Positions 17,642 to 26,096 of a DNA stretch of 64,000 bases are shown piece after piece (position 1 is the first letter of the stretch; each line of letters begins with the position of its first letter). The notes under the pieces were generated by a model. That model saw nothing but the letters and a program-made list of their open reading frames with translations, had not been told where the DNA came from and did not search any database. The translations under genes and the position numbers were made by a program. Origin of the DNA: Acidimicrobiia bacterium (lineage in GTDB: Bacteria > Actinomycetota > Acidimicrobiia > Spongiisociales > UBA11373); contig JAJCYA010000047.1 of assembly GCA_029263095.1 (NCBI GenBank), forward strand, positions 33,840-97,839, in the 5' to 3' direction.

Positions 17642-18708
17642 TGCGGGTGTTACTGGTCACCAACGATTTCCCGCCGCGGCCCGGCGGGATCCAGCAGTAC
17701 CTCGACGGGCTGATCCGCTCTCTTGACGGTCCGGTTCGGGTGCTGGCACCGCGCGACGATGGTCACGCTGAAGATGTCGTGCGCGACCGACGGCGGTTCA
17801 TGTGGCCGACCCGAAGGGTTCGAAGGTGGGTCGAGTCGAATGTCGTCGATTTCCAGCCGGATCTGATTCTTTTCGGCGCCCCTCACCCGTTGGCGCACAT
17901 GGGACCGTACCTACGGCGCTCGACCGGGGTTCCGTACGGTGTCGTTTGTCACGGTGCCGAGATCACCCTGCCTGCAGCTTTCCCAATCGCCAGGCAGGTG
18001 GTGAGGTATCCGCTCAAGCGTGCCGATGTCCTCTTTGCAGTGTCCGAGTTCACTCGGCGTCAGGTGGAGATGCTTGTCAAGCGATCGGTTGAAGTCATCG
18101 GGGCGGGAATCGATCCCGCCTTCGAGCAGGGCCCGTCTCCGACCGGGCCACCGATCCTCGTTGGGTGCGTGAGCAGGTTCGTTCCTCGCAAGGGACAGGC
18201 CCGGGTGCTCAAGGCAGTCGCTTCGCTGCGTGCCGAGGGGCTCGACGTGGAGGCGTTCTTGGTCGGGAAGGGTCGTGACGAGAATCGACTGCGTTCGTTG
18301 GCAAAGCGCCTCGGGGTTCCGACGCGATTCGAGGTCGGGGTCGCTTTCGCCGACCTCCCGCCGCTGTATCGCCAGATGCATGTGTTTGCAATGCCGTGCC
18401 GGTCGCGCTGGTTTGGGTTGGAAGCGGAGGGCTTTGGTGTCGTGTTCTTGGAGGCGGCCGCCTCCGGTCTACCGGTCGTAGCCGGCGGTTCGGGAGGTGC
18501 GCCCGAGACCGTGGAACCGGGTAGGACGGGTTTTGTCGTCGATCGGCCCGACTCGCTGGTCGACGCTCTGCGACGGCTGGTTTCGGACCCTGAACTCCGC
18601 TCATCGATGGGCTCGGCAGGTGCCGATCGGGCAGGACAGAGATACTCTTGGCCGGCGGTCGCCGAGCGCTTCACCGCGGGTGTGGAAAGGGCGATCGGAA
18701 ACGCGTGA
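17641..18708 (+). CDS. GT4 glycosyltransferase, PimB-like
   Basis: 355-residue GT-B fold glycosyltransferase. The N-terminus LLVTNDFPPRPGGIQQYL matches the acceptor-side signature of actinobacterial PimB', the GDP-mannose-dependent enzyme adding the second mannose to phosphatidylinositol mannoside at the inner membrane face. The donor-binding half has CVSRFVPRKGQ and the retaining E-x7-E motif in EGFGVVFLE. It would make the lipid anchor for glycolipids or lipoglycans. Translation is coupled to the upstream phosphatase gene. The exact acceptor is inferred from the family; related GT4 enzymes with other acceptors share the motif. Confidence 0.82.
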   Translation: MRVLLVTNDFPPRPGGIQQYLDGLIRSLDGPVRVLAPRDDGHAEDVVRDRRRFMWPTRRVRRWVESNVVDFQPDLILFGAPHPLAHMGPYLRRSTGVPYGVVCHGAEITLPAAFPIARQVVRYPLKRADVLFAVSEFTRRQVEMLVKRSVEVIGAGIDPAFEQGPSPTGPPILVGCVSRFVPRKGQARVLKAVASLRAEGLDVEAFLVGKGRDENRLRSLAKRLGVPTRFEVGVAFADLPPLYRQMHVFAMPCRSRWFGLEAEGFGVVFLEAAASGLPVVAGGSGGAPETVEPGRTGFVVDRPDSLVDALRRLVSDPELRSSMGSAGADRAGQRYSWPAVAERFTAGVERAIGNA

Positions 18709-18721
18709 TGACCGAATGTGC

Positions 18722-18751
18722 TTGACAAACCGACCCGGTTGGTCGTAAACC
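18722..18751 (+). promoter_or_regulatory. topA promoter
   Basis: A perfect -35 hexamer TTGACA (18722-18727) and TAAACC (18746-18751) are separated by 18 bases, just after the glycosyltransferase stop. Transcription would start near 18758, inside or next to an inverted repeat. Confidence 0.65.
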
Positions 18752-18758
18752 TGGAAGG

Positions 18759-18775
18759 GACCGGATCATCCGGTC
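18759..18775 (+). promoter_or_regulatory. Palindrome at the topA transcription start
   Basis: GACCGGAT-C-ATCCGGTC is a perfect 8-base inverted repeat with a single central base. It could be a repressor site over the start point or, in RNA, a hairpin (GACCGG/CCGGTC) followed by GCTTTCTTTC, which could end the upstream operon. Confidence 0.4.
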
Positions 18776-18801
18776 GCTTTCTTTCTCAGGATCGATCTTC
18801 A

Positions 18802-21387
18802 ATGAAACTCGTCATCGTCGAGTCACCAGCCAAAGCAAGGACCATCGCCGGATACCTCGGCGAGGGCTTCGTTGTGGAGTCCTCGATCGGTCATGTGCGG
18901 GATCTGCCCCGTAGTGCTTCGGACATCCCGGCCTCGTACAAGGGCGAGTCGTGGGCGCGTCTCGGCGTCGACACCGAGAACGACTTCAAGCCGCTCTACG
19001 TCGTTCCCGGTGACAAGAAGAAGCAGATCTCCAAACTCAAGAAGCTGCTCAAAGAGGCGGATGAGCTGTACCTCGCCACGGATGAGGACCGCGAGGGTGA
19101 ATCGATCGCGTGGCACCTGTACGAGGTTCTGTCGCCGCGGGTCCCGGTGAAGCGAATGGTCTTTCACGAGATCACTCCCGATGCCATTCGACAATCTGTC
19201 TCCGAACCACGCGATCTCGATCGGCGCCTTGTCGATGCTCAGGAGACCAGACGGATACTCGACAGACTGGTGGGGTACGAGATCTCGCCCGTGCTGTGGC
19301 GTTTGGTCCAACCGCGCCTCTCTGCCGGAAGAGTACAGAGCCCCGCCGTCCGTATCGTTGTGGAGCGGGAACGAGAACGCATGCAGTTCCACTCTGCCGA
19401 GTACTGGGACCTCGAGGGGACCTTTTCGGCAGCCGGCGAAGCCTTTGTCGCAACCCTCTCAGCGCTTGATGGTGTTCGGGTGGCGACCGGAAAGGATTTC
19501 GGCGCCGACGGAGCGGCCAAGGGATCGGGCCACGTGGTGCTGGACGGCGCCGAGGCCGCCGCGCTTGCAGCGGACCTGGCGGACTCGGATTTTGCGGTTC
19601 GAAGCGTCGAACGCAAGCCATATTCCCGCAAGCCGTACGCGCCGTTTAGGACGTCGACTCTGCAACAGGAGGCGGGTCGCAAACTGAGGTTTACGGCGCA
19701 GCGGACGATGCGGACCGCCCAGCGCCTCTACGAGAGTGGGTACATCACCTACATGCGCACCGACAGCACCGCTCTGTCGGAGGCTGCCGTCGCCGCCGCT
19801 CGCAGCCAGATCAGTCAGATGTACGGCGCCGAGTACATGCCATCCAAGCCCCGCGTGTACACCAGCAAGGTCAAGAACGCTCAGGAGGCACACGAGGCCA
19901 TTCGGCCGGCGGGCGACGAGTTCCGGACTCCTGAGGCCGTTGCCCGCCAAGTGGAGGCGGACGAAGCACGTCTGTACGAGCTCATCTGGATGAGAGCCGT
20001 CGCGTCTCAAATGAGGGACGCCAAGGGCGAGAGTGTTCAGGTTCGCCTCGGCGGTGTCTCGGCTTCGGATAGGGACGCCGAGTTCGCCACGTCCGGGAAG
20101 GTCATCTCGTTCCCGGGGTTCCTGCGCGCCTACGTAGAGGGTTCGGATGATCCGGATGCCGAACTGGAGGATCAGGAACGTCGTTTGCCTGCGATGGCCG
20201 AAGGAGACCCGCTCGGGTTGGAGCGACTCGACCCCAAGGGTCATGCCACCAAACCACCTGCCCGTTACACCGAGGCCTCTCTCGTCAAGCGTCTCGAGGA
20301 ACTCGGTATTGGTCGTCCCTCCACCTATGCCTCGATCATCTCCACCATCCAGGACCGGGGGTACGTCTGGAAGAAGGGATCTGCCCTCATCCCGACCTTT
20401 ACCGCCTTTGCCACGGTCCGTCTGCTCGAGCAGCATTTTGGCGACCTGGTCGACTACGGATTCACGGCCCGGATGGAGCAGGATCTCGACGAAATTGCCG
20501 GTGGCGATGGAGAGATGGTTCCCTATCTGTCGGCCTTCTACTTCGGCAACGGTCACACCGGCCTGCTCGACACGGTGGCCGAGGCGCTCGACAAAGCAGA
20601 TGCCCGGGCGGTGAACACCATCCCCTTTGAGGGCGGAGACGGCCTCGAGTTGCGTAGCGGCCGATACGGGCCGTATCTACAACGCGGCGAGGAACGGGTG
20701 AGTGTTCCCGAGGATCTCCCACCCGACGAGCTGACCCTCGAAGTGGCCGAAGAGTTGTTTGCCGCGCCGTCCGGCGACCGAGAATTGGGAACCGATCCCG
20801 AATCCGGCAGGACTGTGATGGCCAAGACCGGTCGGTATGGCCCCTACGTCCAGCTCGCAATGGAGGAGGACGAAAAGGGCAAGCCAAAGACCGCCTCGCT
20901 CTTCAAGTCGATGGAGCTCGACACCGTCACTCTCGAGGACGCGCTCACGCTCCTTTCGCTGCCCAGGGTCGTGGGCGATGATCCCGAATCGGGTGAGGAG
21001 ATCCAGGCCCTCAACGGCAGATACGGTCCGTATATCAAGAAGGGCACCGACAGCCGCAGTTTGGAGACCGAAGAGCAGTTGTTCACGATCACGCTCGAAG
21101 AGGCCCTGCATGTGTTCACCCAGCCGAAGAGGCGGAGGGGCCAATCTGCATCGGCCCCGCTGCGCGAGCTAGGCATCGATCCCGACACGGGGTGCGCCGT
21201 CGTTGTCAAGGATGGCCGCTTTGGCCCCTACGTCACCGACGGCGGCGTAAACGCCTCGCTGCGCAAGGAGGATTCGGTCGAGAGGATCGACATCGACCGA
21301 GCGGCACAGCTCTTGCGGGAGCGGCGGGCCAAGCTGGAGGCACAGGGCAAGAAGGTCAAACCGTGTCCGAAGGCGCAGAACGGATAG
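18802..21387 (+). CDS. topA: DNA topoisomerase I (type IA)
   Basis: 861 residues; relaxes negative supercoils. The Toprim domain opens the protein (VIVESPAKARTI) and carries the metal-binding Asp94/Glu95/Asp96 in ATDEDREGE. The catalytic tyrosine is Tyr317 in ITYMRTDS. The C-terminus lacks the Cys4 zinc fingers of E. coli TopA and instead has four repeats around GRYGPY/GRFGPY (beginning at about residues 617, 673, 735 and 803), as in mycobacterial TopA, and ends in a Lys-rich tail. The frame is open to 18718, but the ATG at 18802 begins the family sequence and lies after the strong promoter. Confidence 0.97.
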   Translation: MKLVIVESPAKARTIAGYLGEGFVVESSIGHVRDLPRSASDIPASYKGESWARLGVDTENDFKPLYVVPGDKKKQISKLKKLLKEADELYLATDEDREGESIAWHLYEVLSPRVPVKRMVFHEITPDAIRQSVSEPRDLDRRLVDAQETRRILDRLVGYEISPVLWRLVQPRLSAGRVQSPAVRIVVERERERMQFHSAEYWDLEGTFSAAGEAFVATLSALDGVRVATGKDFGADGAAKGSGHVVLDGAEAAALAADLADSDFAVRSVERKPYSRKPYAPFRTSTLQQEAGRKLRFTAQRTMRTAQRLYESGYITYMRTDSTALSEAAVAAARSQISQMYGAEYMPSKPRVYTSKVKNAQEAHEAIRPAGDEFRTPEAVARQVEADEARLYELIWMRAVASQMRDAKGESVQVRLGGVSASDRDAEFATSGKVISFPGFLRAYVEGSDDPDAELEDQERRLPAMAEGDPLGLERLDPKGHATKPPARYTEASLVKRLEELGIGRPSTYASIISTIQDRGYVWKKGSALIPTFTAFATVRLLEQHFGDLVDYGFTARMEQDLDEIAGGDGEMVPYLSAFYFGNGHTGLLDTVAEALDKADARAVNTIPFEGGDGLELRSGRYGPYLQRGEERVSVPEDLPPDELTLEVAEELFAAPSGDRELGTDPESGRTVMAKTGRYGPYVQLAMEEDEKGKPKTASLFKSMELDTVTLEDALTLLSLPRVVGDDPESGEEIQALNGRYGPYIKKGTDSRSLETEEQLFTITLEEALHVFTQPKRRRGQSASAPLRELGIDPDTGCAVVVKDGRFGPYVTDGGVNASLRKEDSVERIDIDRAAQLLRERRAKLEAQGKKVKPCPKAQNG

Positions 21388-21421
21388 TCGGTCGGCAATC
21401 GCCCATCCGACCCGGCGCTGA

Positions 21422-21427
21422 TAGCCT
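21422..21427 (+). promoter_or_regulatory. -10 element, leaderless start of the transporter gene
   Basis: TAGCCT is followed by 6 bases and then the GTG start at 21434. With transcription starting at about that distance, the mRNA would begin at the start codon. No ribosome-binding site is visible, which agrees with a leaderless message. Confidence 0.45.
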
Positions 21428-21433
21428 CGTTCT

Positions 21434-22846
21434 GTGACTGAAGCTCCGCCACGATCGGCTTGGGCCCTGATGAAGTCGGGGCCGTTTTCTCGTTTGTGGA
21501 GAGCTGGCCTGGTGAGCAGCACCGGTGATTGGGTGTCGCTCCTGGCGACACTTTCGCTTGCCGAGGAGATTGCCGGGAGCAGCGGCATTGTGTTGGCGCT
21601 GGTGTCTCGGATCCTTCCCGGCCTGTTCTTCGCTGCGATCGGGGGTGTTGTCGCCGACCGGCTCAATCGGAAGTACGTGATGCTGTTCACCGAGTTCGGT
21701 CGTGGCGCGCTCGTTCTCAGCCTGGCATTCGCCCAATCGATCCGGTATCTGGTGGTGGTGAGTCTGTTGCTCGAAGCTCTCACCTTGGTCTTCCAGCCTG
21801 CAAAAGAGGCCACGGTCCCCACTCTGGTGCAGAAGAACGAGCTGGTTCAGGCCAACAGCCTGTCGCTGAGCGCGGCGTATGGGACCTTCCCGCTCGGTGC
21901 CGCCATCTTTCTGCTGGTGACACCGTTCGCAGCAACGGTGACCTTGTGGGGTTTCCTCCCCGGTACCCACGAGGGGCTCGCGTTCCTGGTCGACTGCGGC
22001 ACCTACCTCGTTTCCGGGATCATCCTCATTGGGTTGCCTAGATCCCAGAGGCGGCCGCGCTCACCGAGGGAGCGGGGTCGGCGTGATCCTCTGGGTCCCT
22101 TTCGCGATATCAGGGATGGGATGGTCTTCGTGGCATCACACCCCCGGATCCGCCCGGTGGTCATCGCCATGACCGTTGCTCTAGGCGGCGGTGGCATAGT
22201 GGTCGTCCTCGGTAAGCCGTTCGCGGCCGACGTGCTCATGGCCGGTTCGACCGGTTTTCCCGCGCTCCTCACCGGTATAGGTGTGGGGGCCGGCCTCGGC
22301 ATCGTGACCGTGACGGTTTTCGGCCCCCGGTTCCAGAACAAGGACGTCTTGTTTGGGATGGCCCTCGTTGTCACCGGAACGGCGCTGGCGTCGGCGGGCT
22401 TCGTACAGACGATCTTCGGTGCGGTGAGCTGGATCGCACTCATGGGCTTTGGGGCAGGTTCGGCCTACGTTCTCGGTTTTGCACATCTCCACGAGCAGAC
22501 GGACGACGAGATCCGGGGCCGCACCTTTGCTGCGCTCTTTGGGTTCATGCGATTGGGGTTGCTGACGTCGATGGCGCTCACACTCCCCGCCGTTGAGTTG
22601 TTCGACGAGAAGCTCCCCGGAATCCTCTCAGATGGATCCCGCGTGGTGCTGTTCGGCGGGGGCCTCACAATGGTCGGTGCCGGTCTGGCCGCGTTGTGGA
22701 GCGTTCGTAAGACCTTGGTTGCGATGGGGAAGATGGACGGACGCCCATCCGTCGAAGCAGCCGCGGAGGCATTCCGCAGGTATCGCAAGCGGGCGTCAGG
22801 TGGCCCTGAGACCGAAGAGATCGACTTGAGCGAAGACGACGGATGA
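21434..22846 (+). CDS. Major facilitator superfamily transporter
   Basis: 470 residues with about twelve hydrophobic segments and the MFS loop signature (GVVADRLNRKYVM, the G-x-x-x-D-R/K-x-x-R/K pattern between helices 2 and 3). It resembles the MFS_3/enterobactin-exporter-like group of drug or metabolite efflux proteins; the substrate is unknown. The C-terminal 40 residues are charged and cytosolic. GTG start directly after a TAGCCT element. The stop overlaps the tmk start (ATGATG), so it is in one operon with tmk and holB, an arrangement with no evident functional reason. Confidence 0.85.
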   Translation: MTEAPPRSAWALMKSGPFSRLWRAGLVSSTGDWVSLLATLSLAEEIAGSSGIVLALVSRILPGLFFAAIGGVVADRLNRKYVMLFTEFGRGALVLSLAFAQSIRYLVVVSLLLEALTLVFQPAKEATVPTLVQKNELVQANSLSLSAAYGTFPLGAAIFLLVTPFAATVTLWGFLPGTHEGLAFLVDCGTYLVSGIILIGLPRSQRRPRSPRERGRRDPLGPFRDIRDGMVFVASHPRIRPVVIAMTVALGGGGIVVVLGKPFAADVLMAGSTGFPALLTGIGVGAGLGIVTVTVFGPRFQNKDVLFGMALVVTGTALASAGFVQTIFGAVSWIALMGFGAGSAYVLGFAHLHEQTDDEIRGRTFAALFGFMRLGLLTSMALTLPAVELFDEKLPGILSDGSRVVLFGGGLTMVGAGLAALWSVRKTLVAMGKMDGRPSVEAAAEAFRRYRKRASGGPETEEIDLSEDDG

Positions 22847-23448
22847 TGTCTCGCTACGTGGCCTTCGAGGGTGTCGACGGGGCCGGCAAGTCGACGATCG
22901 CCAGACTGGTCACCGATCGTCTCATGGAGATCGGTCACCACGTGGTCCATGTGCGGGAACCGGGGGGTACCAGAACGGGAGAGGCGGTCCGCGAGATCCT
23001 GCTGGGCACGGAATCGCAGCCCGGTCTGTGGGCCGAGGCGCTGCTCTTTGCCGCGGCAAGGTCGCAGCTCGCCGCCGAAATCATCGGTCCTGCCCTCGAA
23101 GCCGACAAGACCGTGGTCTCGGATAGATGCGTCTACTCCTCTCTCGCCTACCAGGGAGCCGGTCGCGGGCTAGGCATCGACGATGTGCGGAAGGTAAACG
23201 AGGCCGGCCTGCTGGGCGTGTGGCCCGACACGGTGGTGTTGCTGCGGGTGGCGCCGCAACGCGGGTTGGCTCGCGAGGACGCAGCGGACAGGATCAGCAT
23301 CGAGGGTCTCGAGCTTCAGGAGAGTGTGGCGGCGGCGTACGACCAGTTGGCGGCGGCCGAGCCGGAGCGGTTCGTCGTCGTCGAAGCCGACCTCGGGGTG
23401 GATGAGGTGGTTCGACTCTCCCTGAAGGCATTGGGGGAGCGGTGGTGA
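22843..23448 (+). CDS. tmk: Thymidylate kinase
   Basis: 201 residues; phosphorylates dTMP to dTDP for DNA synthesis. Walker A is at the N-terminus (FEGVDGAGKST). The dTMP-binding motif REPGGTRTGEAVR and the DRCVYSSLAYQG segment follow. ATG at 22843 or 22846; both overlap the stop of the transporter gene. The tmk stop lies inside the holB start region, giving tight coupling of two DNA replication genes, a common bacterial arrangement. Confidence 0.95.
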   Translation: MMSRYVAFEGVDGAGKSTIARLVTDRLMEIGHHVVHVREPGGTRTGEAVREILLGTESQPGLWAEALLFAAARSQLAAEIIGPALEADKTVVSDRCVYSSLAYQGAGRGLGIDDVRKVNEAGLLGVWPDTVVLLRVAPQRGLAREDAADRISIEGLELQESVAAAYDQLAAAEPERFVVVEADLGVDEVVRLSLKALGERW

Positions 23449-24506
23449 GCCTCTTCGCCGACGTGGTCGGGCATGGTTCGGTGATCGACCTGTTGACGGC
23501 CGAGGCCGCCCGCCCTACTCAGACGTATCTGTTCGTCGGTCCGTCCGGCGTCGGCAAGGCGACGGTGGCAAGACGGTTCGCCGCTGCACTTCTATGCGGT
23601 GCCGATGCCCCCTGCATCGCCAGGGTGCTGTCGGGAGTACATCCCGATTTGATCCTCGTGGAGCCCGAGGGGGCGACATCGCTCACGGTCGATCAAGCAC
23701 GTTCAACGGTGGCGCGAGCCGTTCTCGCTCCCACCGAGTCGCAGCACAAGGTCTTCCTGTTCGAGGAGGCGGGGGCGATGAACGACGAGGCGGCTAACAC
23801 GTTGCTGAAGACCCTCGAGGAACCGACGGGTTCGACGGTCTTCATTCTCGTCACCGATTCGCCGGATGACCTTCCGTCGACGGTCGCGAGCAGATCGCGG
23901 ACCGTCTTGTTCTCCCGAGTGCCTGAGGAGGAGATCGCAGCCGCTCTGTTGAATCGCGGCGTGGACCAGTCGCAGGCTGATCACGCAGCCATTACCAGCG
24001 GAGGAAGACCCGGTATCGCGTTGCTGCTTGCTACCCGACCGGACGTTGCTGCCTTCCGTTCCGCCTGGCTCGGAGTCCCCACCAGGCTCGACACGGAACC
24101 GGGGACCGCTTTCCGTGTGGCCGGCGACCTCGTCGGGGCGGTGGAACCGCTTCTGCAGGGGCTATCAGACCGTCAGGATTCGGAATCGGCGGCTACCGAT
24201 CTCGATGGGGCTGCGGCGCGACGTCGCAAGGAGCGCCACGAGCGGGAGCGGAAGCGAGCCGCTTCGGCACTCCACGTGGCGGGTCTAGAGATCCTCGCAT
24301 CGTGGTACCGGGATGCGGCCGCTGCGCAGCACGGCGGATCAATTCGTAATCGGGATGTCTCGGGTGCCGACCTGGCGGATGTCTCGGCCCGAGAAGCTGT
24401 ACAACGTGCTCATCGCGTGCTGGCAACCGTCGATTCGCTTGAAGCCAACCAGCGCGCCGAACTAGCTCTCGCCGCGCTCTTTTCGGACCTTGCGCCGTCG
24501 AACTGA
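23442..24506 (+). CDS. holB: DNA polymerase III delta' subunit
   Basis: 354 residues; clamp-loader subunit that helps load the sliding clamp. It has the AAA+ layout with a Walker-A-like GPSGVGKATVA, the sensor-side segment MNDEAANTLLKTLEEP and the SRS/SRT arginine motif (VASRSRTV). The small zinc module normally found after helix 1 (four Cys) is reduced here to two Cys (LLCGADAPCIARVL), so zinc binding is probably lost. GTG start at 23442 or 23445, overlapping the tmk stop. The last 80 residues are less conserved. Confidence 0.9.
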   Translation: MVSLFADVVGHGSVIDLLTAEAARPTQTYLFVGPSGVGKATVARRFAAALLCGADAPCIARVLSGVHPDLILVEPEGATSLTVDQARSTVARAVLAPTESQHKVFLFEEAGAMNDEAANTLLKTLEEPTGSTVFILVTDSPDDLPSTVASRSRTVLFSRVPEEEIAAALLNRGVDQSQADHAAITSGGRPGIALLLATRPDVAAFRSAWLGVPTRLDTEPGTAFRVAGDLVGAVEPLLQGLSDRQDSESAATDLDGAAARRRKERHERERKRAASALHVAGLEILASWYRDAAAAQHGGSIRNRDVSGADLADVSAREAVQRAHRVLATVDSLEANQRAELALAALFSDLAPSN

Positions 24507-25128
24507 TACCGGATTCCGGTTCAGTGGGAAGCTCGTCTGGAGAACCGTCGCGCCTCTGGCTCGTTTCGTCTTTCGGGTCTGGTTTCCGTTGACCGAATCG
24601 GGCCCCCGGCTTCCGGAGGGTCCGGTAGTGGTCGCGGCCAATCACTTCTCTCATCTCGACCCGGTGATTGTGGGCGGGGCGGTCAGACGACCCATGAGAT
24701 ACCTTGCCGTAGATGAGCTCTATGGGAACTCTCGGATCTTCGACGGGTTTACCAGATGGGTGGGGGCGATTCCGCTGACCCGTACCAAGGTGCCTCTCGG
24801 GGCGCTAAAGGTGGCGTTGTCCGAATTGGGCACTGGTGGCACGATCGGACTCTTCCCCGAGGGTGTCCGGGTGTGGGCGTGGGGTGAGCAATCCCCCAAG
24901 CGGGGAGCCGCCTGGCTGGCGCACCGCGCCGGAGTACCGCTGGTTCCGATCGCGGTTTCGGGCACCGATCTGGCGATGGGGCGGGGAGCAAGGGGTATCT
25001 CTCGCGTGGCACTGCATGTCGAGGTCTGCGAGCCGATCCTTCCGCAGGCGTTCGACAATCAGCTTGATCCGGTGGGGGCTATGACCGACGAGTGGGCGTC
25101 CCGGATCGATCGAGCTCTGGTCCGATGA
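24490..25128 (+). CDS. 1-acyl-glycerol-3-phosphate acyltransferase (PlsC family)
   Basis: 212 residues with the PlsC fold (PF01553). The catalytic HX4D motif is NHFSHLD (about residues 51-57), and the substrate motif FPEGVR is at about 122. Such enzymes acylate lysophosphatidic acid to phosphatidic acid; some act on other acceptors. A hydrophobic N-terminal stretch (LVWRTVAPLARFVFRVWFPL) would hold it to the membrane. The only usable upstream start is TTG at 24490, inside the end of holB. The stop overlaps the next gene's start (ATGA), so translation is coupled. Confidence 0.85.
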   Translation: MRRRTDTGFRFSGKLVWRTVAPLARFVFRVWFPLTESGPRLPEGPVVVAANHFSHLDPVIVGGAVRRPMRYLAVDELYGNSRIFDGFTRWVGAIPLTRTKVPLGALKVALSELGTGGTIGLFPEGVRVWAWGEQSPKRGAAWLAHRAGVPLVPIAVSGTDLAMGRGARGISRVALHVEVCEPILPQAFDNQLDPVGAMTDEWASRIDRALVR

Positions 25129-26042
25129 GGGTCGCGATTGCTGGGTCGAGCGGTGTTGTCGGTTCGGTGCTGACCGCGGCTCTGATCGAACGTGGCGATA
25201 CGGTGGTCAGGCTGATCCGTCCCCAATCGGCGAGCGATGGCGCCGTTTGGGACCCGGCCGCGGGCACGATCGATGCCGCGGCGCTGGAGGGTGTCGATGC
25301 CGTTGTGAACCTGGCCGGCCGCAGCATTGGGGAGAAGCGGTGGACCAAGGCTGAGAAAGCCCGATTGTGGAACAGCCGGATCGAATCGACTCGACTCCTG
25401 GCAACCACGCTTGCTGCAGGCGATCGCCGGCCGGCGGTCCTCGTCAACGCATCGGCGATCGGGTACTACGGCGACGGTGGCGACTCGATCCTCTCTGAGG
25501 ACGCCCCGGCGGGGACCGGGTTCCTGGCCGAGCTGTGTGTTGCCTGGGAGGCTGCGACCAAGCCGGCCAGTGACGCCGGCATCAGAGTTGTGCATCTCCG
25601 ATCCGGCATCGTGCTCAGTGCGGTCGGGGGTGCGCTTGCCAGGTTGTTGGCGCCGTTTGGACCCAGCTGGATCAGTCCGTTCCGTTGGGGTCTGGGTGGT
25701 CGCGTCGGTGGCGGTCGGCAATGGTGGTCGTGGATATCGCTCCACGACGAAGTGCGAGCCATTCTGCACCTGCTCGACTCCCCAATTACGGGACCCGTCA
25801 ATCTGGCTGCTCCCGGCTCGGTGACGAATCAAGACTTCACCAAGGCGCTGGGCCGGGTGTTGCGCCGTCCCACGGTGGTCCCGCTGCCCGGGTTCGTTCT
25901 GAGGCTCCTGCTCGGCTCCGAACTCGCCGCAGCCCTGGTTCTCGAGGGTCAGCGCGCCACGCCGGCCGTGTTGGTGGAATCCGGCTTCGAGTTCGTTCAC
26001 TCTGATGTCGCGGACGGACTGCGATCCGCGCTCGACGGGTAG
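25125..26042 (+). CDS. TIGR01777 family NAD-dependent epimerase/dehydratase
   Basis: 305 residues of the extended short-chain dehydrogenase type (TIGR01777, often annotated as SulA-like or YfcH). The dinucleotide motif is IAGSSGVVGSVL (residues 5-16), the active-site tyrosine lies in ASAIGYYGDGG, and the C-terminal DUF1731 region (about 250-300, LPGFVLRLLLGSELAAALVLEGQR) is complete. The physiological substrate of this family is not known. I chose the ATG at 25125, which overlaps the previous stop as ATGA and starts MRVAIAGSS; earlier in-frame ATGs would extend into the acyltransferase gene. Confidence 0.9.
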   Translation: MRVAIAGSSGVVGSVLTAALIERGDTVVRLIRPQSASDGAVWDPAAGTIDAAALEGVDAVVNLAGRSIGEKRWTKAEKARLWNSRIESTRLLATTLAAGDRRPAVLVNASAIGYYGDGGDSILSEDAPAGTGFLAELCVAWEAATKPASDAGIRVVHLRSGIVLSAVGGALARLLAPFGPSWISPFRWGLGGRVGGGRQWWSWISLHDEVRAILHLLDSPITGPVNLAAPGSVTNQDFTKALGRVLRRPTVVPLPGFVLRLLLGSELAAALVLEGQRATPAVLVESGFEFVHSDVADGLRSALDG

Positions 26043-26096
26043 GGCTGCGGCGGGCTGTGGCACAATCGGTGCCGCCCCAGCCAGGAGGAAGCACCG

